Assembly (NCBI GenBank): GCA_016717005.1
Contig: JADJUF010000023.1
Location: 62,001 to 126,000 of the forward strand
From: Myxococcales bacterium
GTDB lineage: Bacteria > Myxococcota_A > Polyangia > Haliangiales > Haliangiaceae
DNA length: 64,000 nucleotides
Direction of reading: 5' to 3'
Shown: piece by piece, positions 1-10,301 of the stretch
How the letters are laid out: every line of letters starts with the position of its first letter
How positions within the stretch are numbered: position 1 is the stretch's first letter
Notes under the pieces: generated by a model
The model's database searches: none
What the model saw: the letters and a program-made list of their open reading frames with translations, nothing else
Told to the model about the DNA's origin: nothing
Position numbers and translations under genes: made by a program

Positions 1-57
1 GGCCGCGGCCAGCTCGTCGAACACCGGCCGTCGGACCCGCGCGACAGTTTTGCGCAT
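1..57 (-). CDS. Start of a gene cut by the window edge
   Basis: An open frame of 19 codons runs leftwards from an ATG at 57 to the window edge, beginning MRKTVARVRR and continuing PVFDELAAA. Most third positions are G or C, as in coding DNA here. It would be divergent from the hydrolase at 136. Too little is visible to assign a function, and it could be chance. Confidence 0.35.
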   Translation of the reverse strand, partial: MRKTVARVRRPVFDELAAA

Positions 58-135
58 GACGCAATAGTGTCTTGATTCGCGGCACCTTTGTAGCGAGATG
101 TTGAACAGTCATGGTGGGCGAACCCAGGAGGCTCC

Positions 136-1071
136 ATGGTCGCCGTTCCAACGTTCACCCCGCCCATCGCTCCACCGCCGCCGCTGCCGGCGCCGCCCAC
201 CGCCGTCAGCGTCGACCTGACGCTGGCCGCGGTCGACGGCGAGCCGCTCGCCGCCACCCACGTCGCGCCGACCGGCCCGGCCCGCGGCGCCGTCATGATC
301 GCGCCGGCGATGGGCGTCGCGCAGCGCTACTACCACCCGTTCGCGACCTGGCTGGCCGCGCGCGGCTTCCACGCCCTGACGTTCGACTACCGCGGCATGG
401 GCCGATCGCGGCGCGGCCCGCTGCGCGCGGTCGACGCCGACCTGATGACCTGGGCCCGGCGCGACGCCACCGCCGCGCTCCGACACCTGCAGGATCTGGC
501 GCCCGCGCTGCCGCTGACCTGGGTCGGCCACAGCCTCGGCGGCCAGCTGGTGCCGTTCGTGCCCGACCACCGCGAGCTGGCGCAGATCATCACGATCGCC
601 GCCGGCAGCGGCTACTGGCGCCACAACAGCCCGGCGCTGCGACGCAAGGTGTGGCTGCTCTGGTACCTCGCGGCGCCGCTGGCCACGCCGATGTTTGGCT
701 ACTTCCCGGGCCGGGCCCTGGGCATGGTCGGCGATCTGCCCCGAGGCGTGATCCGGCAGTGGCGGCGCTGGTGCCTCGACCCCGGCTACGCGGTCGGGGC
801 CGAGGGGGCCGCGGTCGCCGAGCTGTTCCGGCGCGTCACCACGCCGATCACCGCGGTGTCGTTCACCGACGACGAGATGATGTCGGACCGCAGCATCGCC
901 GACCTCCACGCCGCCTTCGCGAGCGCGCCGCAGACCCACGTGCGGCTGGCGCCGACCGACGTCGACCGGGACCGGCTCGGGCATTTCGGCTGGTTCCGGG
1001 CCGAGCACGCGCCGCTGTGGGACCGCGTGATCGCCCCGGTCCTGGCGACCGCCGCCGCCCCGCGCCGTTGA
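136..1071 (+). CDS. Alpha/beta hydrolase
   Basis: 311 aa, probably a cytosolic serine hydrolase of the alpha/beta fold; the substrate is unknown. The nucleophile elbow GHSLGG places the catalytic Ser at about residue 133. The segment with DYRGMGRS near residue 85 is the usual strand-turn ahead of the nucleophile, and a His in DRLGHFGW near the C-terminus is the likely catalytic base. The first 30 residues are Pro-rich and are not a clear signal peptide. The ATG at 136 is set by a strong AGGAGG at 126-131. The next operon starts 34 bases downstream with its own promoter, so this gene is probably transcribed alone. Confidence 0.8.
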   Translation: MVAVPTFTPPIAPPPPLPAPPTAVSVDLTLAAVDGEPLAATHVAPTGPARGAVMIAPAMGVAQRYYHPFATWLAARGFHALTFDYRGMGRSRRGPLRAVDADLMTWARRDATAALRHLQDLAPALPLTWVGHSLGGQLVPFVPDHRELAQIITIAAGSGYWRHNSPALRRKVWLLWYLAAPLATPMFGYFPGRALGMVGDLPRGVIRQWRRWCLDPGYAVGAEGAAVAELFRRVTTPITAVSFTDDEMMSDRSIADLHAAFASAPQTHVRLAPTDVDRDRLGHFGWFRAEHAPLWDRVIAPVLATAAAPRR

Positions 1072-1105
1072 CCCCGGCTCGGCGGGCCGCTACCGTCGAC
1101 GTCCA
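1068..1105 (+). promoter_or_regulatory. Promoter of the microcompartment operon
   Basis: TTGACC at 1068-1073, a 17-base spacer and TACCGT at 1091-1096 form a good sigma-70-type promoter. Nine bases separate the -10 from the ATG at 1106, so the transcript would start at or next to the start codon (leaderless). The -35 overlaps the last codons of the hydrolase. Confidence 0.65.
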
Positions 1106-1497
<392 letters not shown>

Positions 1498-1501
<4 letters not shown>

Positions 1502-1766
1502 GGCTGTGCCGCGTGCTCGGCAACATCACCGCGGCCGCGAAGCACCCGGCCTACGCCGGGCGCACGCTCTTGATCGTGCAGCCGATCGATCCGGCTGGCG
1601 TCGACGTCGGCGACAGCTTCATCGCGGTCGACGACGCCCAGGCCGGGCCCGGCGACCGGGTGCTGGTCATGACCGAGGGCACCGGCGTGCGCCAGATCCT
1701 CAAGCTCGGCGAGCAGGTGCCGATCCGCTCGCTCGTCGTCGGCATCGTCGACGCGGTCGAGGTCTC

Positions 1767-1770
<4 letters not shown>
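1498..1770 (+). CDS. Second EutN/CcmL-type vertex protein (BMC-P)
   Basis: 90 aa, the standard size for the family, starting MRLCRVLGNITAAAKHPAY. It contains LLIVQPIDPAG and ends in VVGIVDAVEVS, which is collinear with the first vertex protein. Having two or three BMC-P paralogues is known for the Haliangium ochraceum compartment. The ATG lies in the ATGA overlap with the upstream stop, and the gene overlaps the aldolase by GTGA at 1767-1770. The extended upstream reading frame is a shadow of the first vertex gene and was not used. Confidence 0.85.
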
Positions 1771-2627
<857 letters not shown>

Positions 2628-2720
2628 GCGCCATCCGGACCGGCGCCCCGGCTCACCGCGACGACGAGCGCTGCAACAGACCGCGCGCGCCCGCTCGACC
2701 GCGCCATCGACGCTGGTGGC

Positions 2721-3590
<870 letters not shown>

Positions 3591-3604
3591 CGTGCTCGAG
3601 GATA
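3591..3604 (-). promoter_or_regulatory. Leaderless -10 of the kinase gene
   Basis: TATCCT on the minus strand (3599-3604) lies 8 bases before the ATG. This is the spacing seen at many gene starts here and predicts a transcript beginning at the start codon. No clear -35 is seen. Confidence 0.4.
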
Positions 3605-3779
3605 CACCAGTCGTCGGTCGGCCGCCCGCGCGGTGCGATGGTCACGCACCTGCCCCCGGCGGCTCGTGCGATCTCGTCATGCATGCCGGGCGGTCCGCGG
3701 GTGCGGCACACGACCGCGGCTCGACGACCACCGCGTCGATCCGTCGGGGCGGCGCTCGACTCCGCGCGGTGTTCGGCGA

Positions 3780-3822
3780 TACCATCGTAACGCGGGGACC
3801 TGCACCGCAGGGGAGCACGACC
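3780..3822 (+). promoter_or_regulatory. Promoter and Shine-Dalgarno of the coiled-coil gene
   Basis: TACCAT at 3780-3785 is the -10, with a weak TCGACT 18 bases upstream. It is 37 bases from the ATG, so this transcript has a short leader, and GGGAG at 3811-3815 is the ribosome site. It contrasts with the leaderless genes around it. Confidence 0.45.
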
Positions 3823-4317
3823 ATGGGCTTGTTCGACAAGAAGAAGAAGGACGACTTCGGCTCTCCCGTCGAGGAGATCAGCCTGACCGCTGCGCGGACC
3901 CCGCCGGGGGGCACGCCGGTCGCGACGGCGACGCCGGCACCAGCGCCGGCCGCGCCGCCCAGGCCGCCCGCGCCCGACCCCGAGGCGGACTTCGGCATCA
4001 ACAAGGCCATCGAGCTGATGCGCCAGCTGCCGCAGGACAACAAGGAGCTGGTCGTCACGGTCGTCAAGACCACGCTCCAGGCGATGAACATCAAGCTCGC
4101 GACGATCATCTCCGACGCCGATCGCAAGCTGAAGGGCATCGAGGGCAACGTCGACGGGCTCCGCAAGGAGATCGCCGACTTCGAGAAGGAGATCGCGACC
4201 CGCAAGGACAAGATCGCGTCGCTCGAGGCCGACCACAAGGAGACGACCGCGGTCAAGGCGAACCTCATCCTCGCCGAGAAGCTGGCCGAGAAGCCCAAGC
4301 CGTCGGGCGCCAAGTAG
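3823..4317 (+). CDS. Coiled-coil protein of unknown function
   Basis: 164 aa, soluble. It begins MGLFDKKKKDDF, followed by a ~35-residue Pro/Ala-rich linker. A helical segment (GINKAIELMRQLPQDNKE) and a long heptad-like region (about 85-150, rich in Lys/Glu/Ile/Leu) are predicted to form a coiled coil. It sits 18 bases upstream of a membrane-anchored GHKL ATPase on the same strand, so the two are probably co-expressed and may interact. I do not recognise the family. Confidence 0.75.
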   Translation: MGLFDKKKKDDFGSPVEEISLTAARTPPGGTPVATATPAPAPAAPPRPPAPDPEADFGINKAIELMRQLPQDNKELVVTVVKTTLQAMNIKLATIISDADRKLKGIEGNVDGLRKEIADFEKEIATRKDKIASLEADHKETTAVKANLILAEKLAEKPKPSGAK

Positions 4318-4335
4318 CCCGCCGCGCGCGCCGAG

Positions 4336-5556
4336 ATGCTCCGCTATCAAATGACAGTGGTCACGGCCGACGCCGGCCTGCGGCGCGCGATCAAGCGCGT
4401 CTCGACCTCGACCGGCGCCGACGCCGACTTCGTGCCCGACGTCGCGCAGATCAGCGCCGAGCGTCCGCCCCACGTCGTGATCTTCGACGCCCGCGAGCAC
4501 GAGCCGCCCAAGGGGTTCATCGCCGGGCTGTCGCCCGAGGCCCGCGTCATCTACATCGTCGACTCGGACCACCTCGTGCAGAAGGTGGCGATGCTCGAGG
4601 ACCCGCGCATCACCAGCCTGTTCTGTCACGACGAGCGCTTCGACGACGACGAGTTCATCGCGACCGCGACCAAGGCGCTGCGCGGCAACGTGTTCGGGCT
4701 GCAGAAGTACTTCCCGTGGGGCGTCACCACCTACTCGATCCTGGTGAAGAACTACGACGAGAAGGCCCGCGCCATCGAGGTGCTGCTCGAGTACGCGACG
4801 CTGGCCGGGTGCCGCGGCGGCGTCCGCGATCGCCTGCAGGTCGTGTGCGACGAGCTGATGATGAACGCGCTCTACCACGCGCCCACCGACGCCGCGGGCA
4901 AGGAGCTCCACGCCGGCAAGACCCTCAAGGAGCTGACCAAGCTCGAGGAGGTCAGCACGATCCGCGTGCAGTACGGCCACAGCGGCCGCTACTTCGGCAT
5001 CTCGGTGCGCGACGCCGGCGGCTCGCTCAGCCGCGCCAAGCTGCTCGACTACCTCAAGCGCGCCAAGGCCGGCCCGGAGATCGAGCGCAAGGCCGGCGGC
5101 GCCGGGCTCGGCCTGGTGTCGGTGCTGCGCTCGGCGTCCAAGCTCATCTTCAACCTCGAGGCCGGCTCGTCGACCGAGGTCATCGCGCTGTTCGACATGG
5201 AGCTGGCGACGGCGCGCGGCAAGGGCGGCGCCCGCTCGCTGCACATCTTCACCTCCACCGAGAAGGAGGAGCGCGTCGAGGACCGCGGCAAGGAGGCCCG
5301 GGCCGGCCGCCCGCTCGCCAGCACCGCGATGTGGGCGGTGACCGCGGCGCTGCTGGCGACCCTGGCGGTGATGGTGACCTTGTGGTTCGCGTCGCGCGGC
5401 AAGCCCAAGGCCGCGCCGCCCCGCGCCATGATCGTCGTGCCCACCGGCGTCGACGTCGCCGTCACGCTCGGCGGCCAGCCGGTCAGCCCCAACCAGCCGG
5501 TGACGCTGCCCGCCGGCGACGGCCCGGTCACGCTGACGATCGCGCCCAAGCCCTGA
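4336..5556 (+). CDS. Receiver-like/GHKL ATPase fusion with C-terminal membrane segment
   Basis: 406 aa. Residues 1-120 look like a receiver-type alpha/beta domain (HVVIFDAREHE strand) of unclear phosphorylation competence. Residues ~150-290 are a HATPase_c domain of the anti-sigma/RsbW type: N box CDELMMNALYHA (171-182), G1 DAGG (226-229) and G2 GGAGLGL (254-260). There is no HisKA dimerisation domain, so this is not a classical histidine kinase. A hydrophobic helix at ~331-351 follows, then a ~45-residue PEGA-like beta segment outside the membrane. The layout suggests a signalling ATPase on the inner membrane; partners are unknown apart from the coiled-coil gene upstream. Confidence 0.8.
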   Translation: MLRYQMTVVTADAGLRRAIKRVSTSTGADADFVPDVAQISAERPPHVVIFDAREHEPPKGFIAGLSPEARVIYIVDSDHLVQKVAMLEDPRITSLFCHDERFDDDEFIATATKALRGNVFGLQKYFPWGVTTYSILVKNYDEKARAIEVLLEYATLAGCRGGVRDRLQVVCDELMMNALYHAPTDAAGKELHAGKTLKELTKLEEVSTIRVQYGHSGRYFGISVRDAGGSLSRAKLLDYLKRAKAGPEIERKAGGAGLGLVSVLRSASKLIFNLEAGSSTEVIALFDMELATARGKGGARSLHIFTSTEKEERVEDRGKEARAGRPLASTAMWAVTAALLATLAVMVTLWFASRGKPKAAPPRAMIVVPTGVDVAVTLGGQPVSPNQPVTLPAGDGPVTLTIAPKP

Positions 5557-5613
5557 GCCGCCCGCGGCGGTCCCGGGGACGACGCCAGCAGGCGACGTCA
5601 GCGGCGCGCCGCG

Positions 5614-7390
5614 CTACTGGATCTCGATCGGCATCGGCGGCACGAGGATCAGCACCTCGCGCTGATCGAGCGGCGTGCAGCCGCCGGCGAGGACCTGGAT
5701 GTTGGCGCGGAAGATCTGGGCCTCCGACGTGGCCGGGACGAAGTCGTTGAACGCCTCGACGTTGAACGACACCTGGGTCCCGGGCGTGACGCCGTGGAAC
5801 GCGGTGGCGTCGAAGGTCGGGTTGGGCAGCGCCGGCGGCGGCGGCGGCAGCACGAACGCGGTCGGCGTGATCGCGCGGAGGAAGTCGGCGGTGGTGTGGG
5901 TGCCCGGCAGCGGGGTGCCGGCGACGTCGGTGGTGACGCCGAGGCGCGCGCTCTCGACGTCGAACGTCGCGAACCGCGTCAGCATGCGGATGCCGGTCAC
6001 GATGTTGGCGCCGAGGCCGCTGCCGTCGGGCGAGGCGAGGAACACCACCGGGCACAGGCCCTGGGCGTTGGGCGCGCGGCCGACGCCGTTGGCGCCGGTG
6101 CAGCACTGGCCAGCCGCGCAGCCCGCGGGGCGGACGCCCACGTCCCACGCGGCCGGGGGCACGAGCGCGCCGGTCGAGGTGGCGAAGTCCTCCAGGTCGG
6201 CCTGGCTCGAGCACTGCGCGGCGAGCGTCGGCTGGATCGCGGCGACGCCCACGACTCGGCCACAGATGTTGCCGAGGGCCGTCTTGGTCTGCGCGCGAGT
6301 GCGCCACCGCCGCCACGGTGCCGGTGTAGTTCGCGCTCTCGCCGGTGGTGGGGCACGTCCCCGTTTCCCCGGGGCCGTGGTGCTGGGCATCCGAGATCTG
6401 GACGATCACCGGCATCGAATCCGGTCGGAACGCGACGCCGCCGACGCCGGTGTGGTTGGCGGGCACGCTGGTCGGCGCGGGACCGGTCAGGCCGTCGCCG
6501 GTCGCGGCCTGGTACAGCGCCTCGATGCCACCCTCGGGCCAGTCCTGCCCGCAGCCAATGGGCCCGGTCGCGGTGCGCAACATGCCGACGCCAGCCTGCA
6601 CGGAGGTGACATCGGCAGTGACGCTCTGGAACAGGTGGAAGGGCTGGTCGGGACTCGAGAGGCCGCCCCGGCCACAATCAGATCCATGGAGCGAGCCGAA
6701 CGGCAACACGGGGAAGTCCTCGTAAGCGCCGACACCGAACTGGCTGTCGGCGACCTCGGCCCGGATGCCCGGCACCACCGTCGACGACAGCGCGCTCTGC
6801 AGGTTGGTGATCGAGCCGAACATCGAGCCGGTCGTGTCCATCAGGAAGAACACGTCGAGCGCGGGGATGCGGGTCGAGAAGTCGAGCGGGCGCATCGCGT
6901 TCCCGGTCGGGTCCTGGTACGGCAGGATGAAGAAGAAGTCCTGGGTCGGGCCGCTGCGGCGATACGCGACGACGGTGATCTGGGCCTCGCCGACGACCGT
7001 GCCCAGGGTCGCGGTGATGCGCGACACCTCGGCGGTGGCCATCGTGAACGGCGGGATCGCCAGGGTCGCGCCGGTCATCGCGCCGACCGCCGGATTGGCG
7101 ACCGCCCAGGTGACCTGGGTGGTCAGGTCCTCGGGCACGCCGTCGAGGTACTGGCCCATCGCGACGAACGCCTGGGTCGTGCCCGAGACGTTGAGGTCGA
7201 CCTCGAGCAGCGGGTTGGTCGGCGTCACGGCGATGCCGACCAGCGTGTGCGGCTGCGGCGCGTCGATCCCGCCGCCGCTGTCGATGCCGCCATCGCCGTC
7301 GCCCGGCGGGTTGCTGCTCGACGGGCCGCACGCGGCGACCGCCAGACACACGAACAGCGCGACGCGCGCGCGCGACAGGGCTTCCCTCAT
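5614..7390 (-). pseudogene. VWA-domain lipoprotein, frameshifted
   Basis: Reads as one ~590-residue secreted lipoprotein if a single shift is corrected. The N-terminal frame starts MREALSRARVALFVCLAVAAC (lipobox Cys), then a Gly/Asp-rich tether, an Ig-like segment and a von Willebrand A domain with the MIDAS-type DVFFLMDTTGSM. Near 6291-6297 the frame changes within a GCGCGCG run, and the rest of the VWA domain plus C-terminus (ending PPMPIEIQ) continues in another frame to 5614. Adding one CG dinucleotide restores a continuous protein. Either a real slippage mutation or a base-calling error fits. VWA lipoproteins bind metal-dependent protein ligands; the ligand is unknown. Confidence 0.75.
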
Positions 7391-7402
7391 GCCGCGATCA
7401 TA
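7391..7402 (-). promoter_or_regulatory. Leaderless -10 of the VWA lipoprotein gene
   Basis: TATGAT on the minus strand (7397-7402) lies 6 bases before the ATG at 7390. The sequence is close to consensus and predicts a leaderless transcript. Confidence 0.5.
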
Positions 7403-7457
7403 TAGGAGCGCCGCGGCGCCAGCGAGACTGATCGTGGCGACCGGGGCGCAGTGGACC

Positions 7458-7495
7458 GCGTCACAGCGCCGCGTCACGCCGCGTCACAGTGACGC
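7458..7495. promoter_or_regulatory. Operator-like GCGTCAC repeats
   Basis: A perfect inverted repeat GCGTCAC-A-GTGACGC at 7481-7495 is preceded by two further GCGTCAC half-sites near 7459 and 7471. It lies between the divergent VWA lipoprotein and the P-domain lipoprotein and could be a shared regulator site. Function is inferred from symmetry and position only. Confidence 0.35.
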
Positions 7496-7538
7496 GCTGG
7501 CCGTGGTCGGACCCGCAAACCCGCCGCCGGCGTCATGA

Positions 7539-7551
7539 TACCGTCGGCCGG
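7539..7551 (+). promoter_or_regulatory. Leaderless -10 of the P-domain lipoprotein gene
   Basis: TACCGT at 7539-7544 lies 7 bases before the ATG at 7552. This supports choosing that ATG over an in-frame upstream start near 7489. Confidence 0.45.
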
Positions 7552-8052
7552 ATGATCGGCTCATCGGGACGGCAACAGCGAGGTGGCCTGGTTCTGGGCG
7601 GGCTGGCGGTGGCCGGGGCGCTCGGCGCGAGCGGCTGCGCCCTGGTCGACGGGCTCGGCGGCGGCGGCGACGACGACGACGTCTTGCCCACCTGCACCGC
7701 GGAAGAGGTCGGCCGCGGCGTGAACTACCCGACCGACGCGACGGTCGAGGCGGTGACGCTCATCAACGCGGTCACCCACGCCAGCCCGTGGCAGGTGGCG
7801 GGCGAGCTGCGCCACGGCGACGTCACCGGCTACTTCTCGCTGTCGGGCGAGAACCCCTACGTCGCCGACCTGTCGTCGGACTTCAACGGCCAGAACGCGG
7901 TCGGCGACTGGATCATCGTCCTGCGCGACACCGAGCCAGGTGACGAGGGCACCTGGGACAGCTACGAGATCTCGATCTGCGCGCCCGACTGCGCGAGCGG
8001 CTCGGATTTGACCGTGGTGGTCATCCCCGACTGCGTGCCCGACGCGCTGTGA
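7552..8052 (+). CDS. Lipoprotein with P-domain-like fold
   Basis: 166 aa. An Arg-containing N-terminus, hydrophobic stretch and lipobox GASGC (Cys at ~30) give an exported lipoprotein. An Asp run follows. The C-terminal half matches the jelly-roll P (proprotein-convertase) domain: Gln-Asn-Ala-Val-Gly-Asp-Trp then VLRDTEPGDEGTWDSYEISI. In myxobacteria this module is usually attached to secreted proteases; here it stands alone with no protease domain. The last residues contain several Cys that may form disulphides. Function is unknown. Confidence 0.7.
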   Translation: MIGSSGRQQRGGLVLGGLAVAGALGASGCALVDGLGGGGDDDDVLPTCTAEEVGRGVNYPTDATVEAVTLINAVTHASPWQVAGELRHGDVTGYFSLSGENPYVADLSSDFNGQNAVGDWIIVLRDTEPGDEGTWDSYEISICAPDCASGSDLTVVVIPDCVPDAL

Positions 8053-8088
8053 CCGGGCGCCCGATGACGCCCGCGGGGCGCGCCGCGG

Positions 8089-8766
8089 TCACGGGCAGCT
8101 GACGTCGCCGAACTCGAACGTCAGGCTCGCGACCTGGAACGCGCAGCCACCGACCACCGGCGCCGGGTTCATCAGGCCCATGACCTGATTGAAGGTCGCG
8201 TTGGTCAGCGTGCCCGAGAAGCCGGCCGGGCAGATCTTGGTGAAGGTCACGACGCCGGCCGACGCGAAGTACGCGAGCTTCGGCGTCTGGGTCGTCAGGT
8301 CGAGCTCGTAGCCGTAGCCGACGAACGGCGGGGTCGGAGCGCCGGTCAGCGTGTACGGCGTGTTGAGCTGGACCGTGTCGGTGGGGTAGCCGGCGATCAG
8401 CGCGTCGATGGTGTTGCCGAGGATGCCGCCGAACCCGATCGTGCTCGCGCCCATGACCCGGGTGCCCGACTGCAGCAGGCTCGGCGCCGGCGGCACGTCG
8501 ATGGTCGGGCAGCCGCACACGCTGCCCAGGCACACCTGGGTCGCGGCGCAGACCGTGGTGCAGTCGCCGCAGTGGTCCTCGTCGGTCGCCGTGTCGACGC
8601 AGACGCTGTCGCAGACCATGCCCGCGCACACCGGCGCGTCGATCTCCGCGTCGATCGCGGCGTCGACGGCGACCGGGGCGTCGACGGCGGCTGGCGCGTC
8701 GTCGCCACCGCACGCGGCGGCGAACAGGGTGAGGGCGAGGGCGACCGACAGGCGAACAGCGCGCAT
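8089..8766 (-). CDS. Cys-rich lipoprotein with Asp-Ala tether
   Basis: 225 aa from the ATG at 8766; an in-frame ATG six codons earlier is less likely because the -10 hexamer sits closer to 8766. The signal peptide ends in AAACGG, then comes an Ala/Asp/Val tether (repeats of DA). A short Cys-rich module follows (CAGMVC, CVDTATDEDHCGDC, CAATQVC), resembling myxobacterial Cys-rich repeats that coordinate disulphides. The C-terminal ~140 residues are unrecognised and may be a beta domain. Probably surface-exposed or periplasmic. Confidence 0.7.
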   Translation of the reverse strand: MRAVRLSVALALTLFAAACGGDDAPAAVDAPVAVDAAIDAEIDAPVCAGMVCDSVCVDTATDEDHCGDCTTVCAATQVCLGSVCGCPTIDVPPAPSLLQSGTRVMGASTIGFGGILGNTIDALIAGYPTDTVQLNTPYTLTGAPTPPFVGYGYELDLTTQTPKLAYFASAGVVTFTKICPAGFSGTLTNATFNQVMGLMNPAPVVGGCAFQVASLTFEFGDVSCP

Positions 8767-8780
8767 TAACCGCCACGCTA
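8767..8780 (-). promoter_or_regulatory. Leaderless -10 of the Cys-rich lipoprotein gene
   Basis: TAGCGT on the minus strand (8775-8780) lies 8 bases before the ATG at 8766. Confidence 0.35.
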
Positions 8781-8931
8781 TCACCGATCGCCCGGCGGCC
8801 GCTGAGCGCGGTGGGGCGGGCCGGCTGGTCCAGCCTCTCGGCCGCGGCGGCCGCCGCTGTCCAATTCCGGGGGACGCAACCGACTGAGATCATGTAGGAC
8901 CCATGGCGGCGTCGCGACCATCTGACGCGGG

Positions 8932-8968
8932 CCCTCGCCGTGGCGAGGGGATCAGGTAAAACCCGACC
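8932..8968 (+). promoter_or_regulatory. Promoter with palindrome over the -35 region
   Basis: TAAAAC at 8957-8962 lies 6 bases before the ATG at 8969 (leaderless). A perfect 8-bp inverted repeat, CCCTCGCC-GT-GGCGAGGG at 8932-8949, covers the position where a -35 would lie. It could be an operator or a terminator hairpin; there is no T run after it, which favours an operator. Confidence 0.4.
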
Positions 8969-10033
8969 ATGCGTAGCCCCGAATCAACCCGTCGCTGGTC
9001 GATCCTCATCGTCGCGCTCGCCGGTGCCCTCGCGCTGGCCGCTTGTGGCGATGACGGCAACAACAACCCGCCGATCGACGCGCGCGTCGCCGACGCCGCA
9101 GCCATCGACGCGGCCGACATCGACGCGGCCGACATCGATGCGGCCACCCCCGACGCGGCCGACATCGACGCGGCCGACACCGACGCGGCTAGCCCCGATG
9201 CTGCAGACGTCGACGCCGCGTCGATCGACGCCACCGATGTCGACGCCGGTTCGATTGACGCGCTGCCACCCCTGGCGCCGCACCTGCTCGTCACCGAGAT
9301 CGACACGACCGACAACGATGAGTTCGTCGAGATCTACAACCCGACCGATCAGACGATCGACCTCCGCGACTACTACTTGACGGATCACCAGCGCTACTTC
9401 CAGCTGCCAGGCGTCGTCGCCGGCAACACCACGGTCACCACTGACGCTTCGGACTTCCTCGTCCGGTTCCCAGTGGGGGCTACGATCGCGCCTCGCCAGA
9501 CCATCACGGTCGCGATGGATGCCGTCGGATTCGAGGCATCGTACGCTGCAGCGCCGACCTACGCCGTGCAGGAGGCTGGCAACGCGACGCCGACCGAAGT
9601 GGTCTGGATCGGCACGGGCACCCCGAACCCTGGCCTCACGAACGGCGGCGAGATCGTCGTCCTGTTCTACTGGGATGGCGCCTCCGACAACGTGAAGGAT
9701 GTCGACATCGTGCTCGCCGGCAACGCACCGAGCGCGACCAACACCTTCCTCGCCAAGACCGACGTCGATGGCCCCGACGCCGACACCACGGCGACCGCCT
9801 ACGCGATCGACACTCCGAACGCGCTGTTTGACATGGAGACCGACACGCCCGTCGGGACCACCTACAAGCGGATCGCGTTCGAGGACGTGAACGAGGTGCA
9901 CACCGGAGGGAACGGCATCACCGGCGACGACGAGAGCTCCGAGGCGGTCCGCGTCACCTGGGATTCGCAGGCCGTCGCGACCGGCTACACCGCCGGCACG
10001 CCGGGTGTTCCTGCAGCCGCGCTGACTCCGTAG
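8969..10033 (+). CDS. Lamin-tail-domain lipoprotein with long Asp-Ala tether
   Basis: 354 aa. The signal peptide ends at lipobox LAAC (Cys ~26). Residues ~35-98 are an Asp-Ala tether built from IDAA/PDAA-type units. From ~103 the sequence LLVTEIDTTDNDEFVEIYN followed by LRDYYLTD is a typical lamin-tail domain (Ig-like fold found in secreted bacterial proteins). The remaining ~180 residues continue as a beta-rich region. Codon use is slightly less GC-rich in the second half than in neighbours. Probably displayed at the cell surface; ligand unknown. Confidence 0.8.
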   Translation: MRSPESTRRWSILIVALAGALALAACGDDGNNNPPIDARVADAAAIDAADIDAADIDAATPDAADIDAADTDAASPDAADVDAASIDATDVDAGSIDALPPLAPHLLVTEIDTTDNDEFVEIYNPTDQTIDLRDYYLTDHQRYFQLPGVVAGNTTVTTDASDFLVRFPVGATIAPRQTITVAMDAVGFEASYAAAPTYAVQEAGNATPTEVVWIGTGTPNPGLTNGGEIVVLFYWDGASDNVKDVDIVLAGNAPSATNTFLAKTDVDGPDADTTATAYAIDTPNALFDMETDTPVGTTYKRIAFEDVNEVHTGGNGITGDDESSEAVRVTWDSQAVATGYTAGTPGVPAAALTP

Positions 10034-10068
10034 CAAGCTGCGTGGGGCCGTCAGAGGCGGCGACGGTC

Positions 10069-10150
10069 CTAGAAGAAGCAATAGGCCGCGCCGCTGTCGT
10101 TGCTGGCGTTGTCGGCATGGTTGGCGGCGGTACCGGAGCCGCTACCGTCG
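10069..10150 (-). pseudogene. Possible remnant of an FG-GAP repeat protein
   Basis: In the 268-base gap after the lamin-tail gene, one minus-strand frame reads ANHADNASNDSGAAYCFF followed by a stop at 10069-10071. This resembles the end of FG-GAP (integrin-type beta-propeller) repeats, which typically finish in SGAAYVF. Nothing upstream in the frame extends the similarity, so at most this is a short relic. It may also be coincidence. Confidence 0.3.
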
Positions 10151-10301
10151 TCCCGCGTGCGCTCCGACCAGCAAACCCTCCCCCGACAGCCTCACCGCGC
10201 TGCCGAAGTTGCGAGAGCCCTTGCGGCACCGTCCGGAGGAGCTTCCGAAACGCCTCGTGCGCCCAGGGCCCGGGCGGGCCGAGCCGTGGCATCCTCGGGG
10301 G

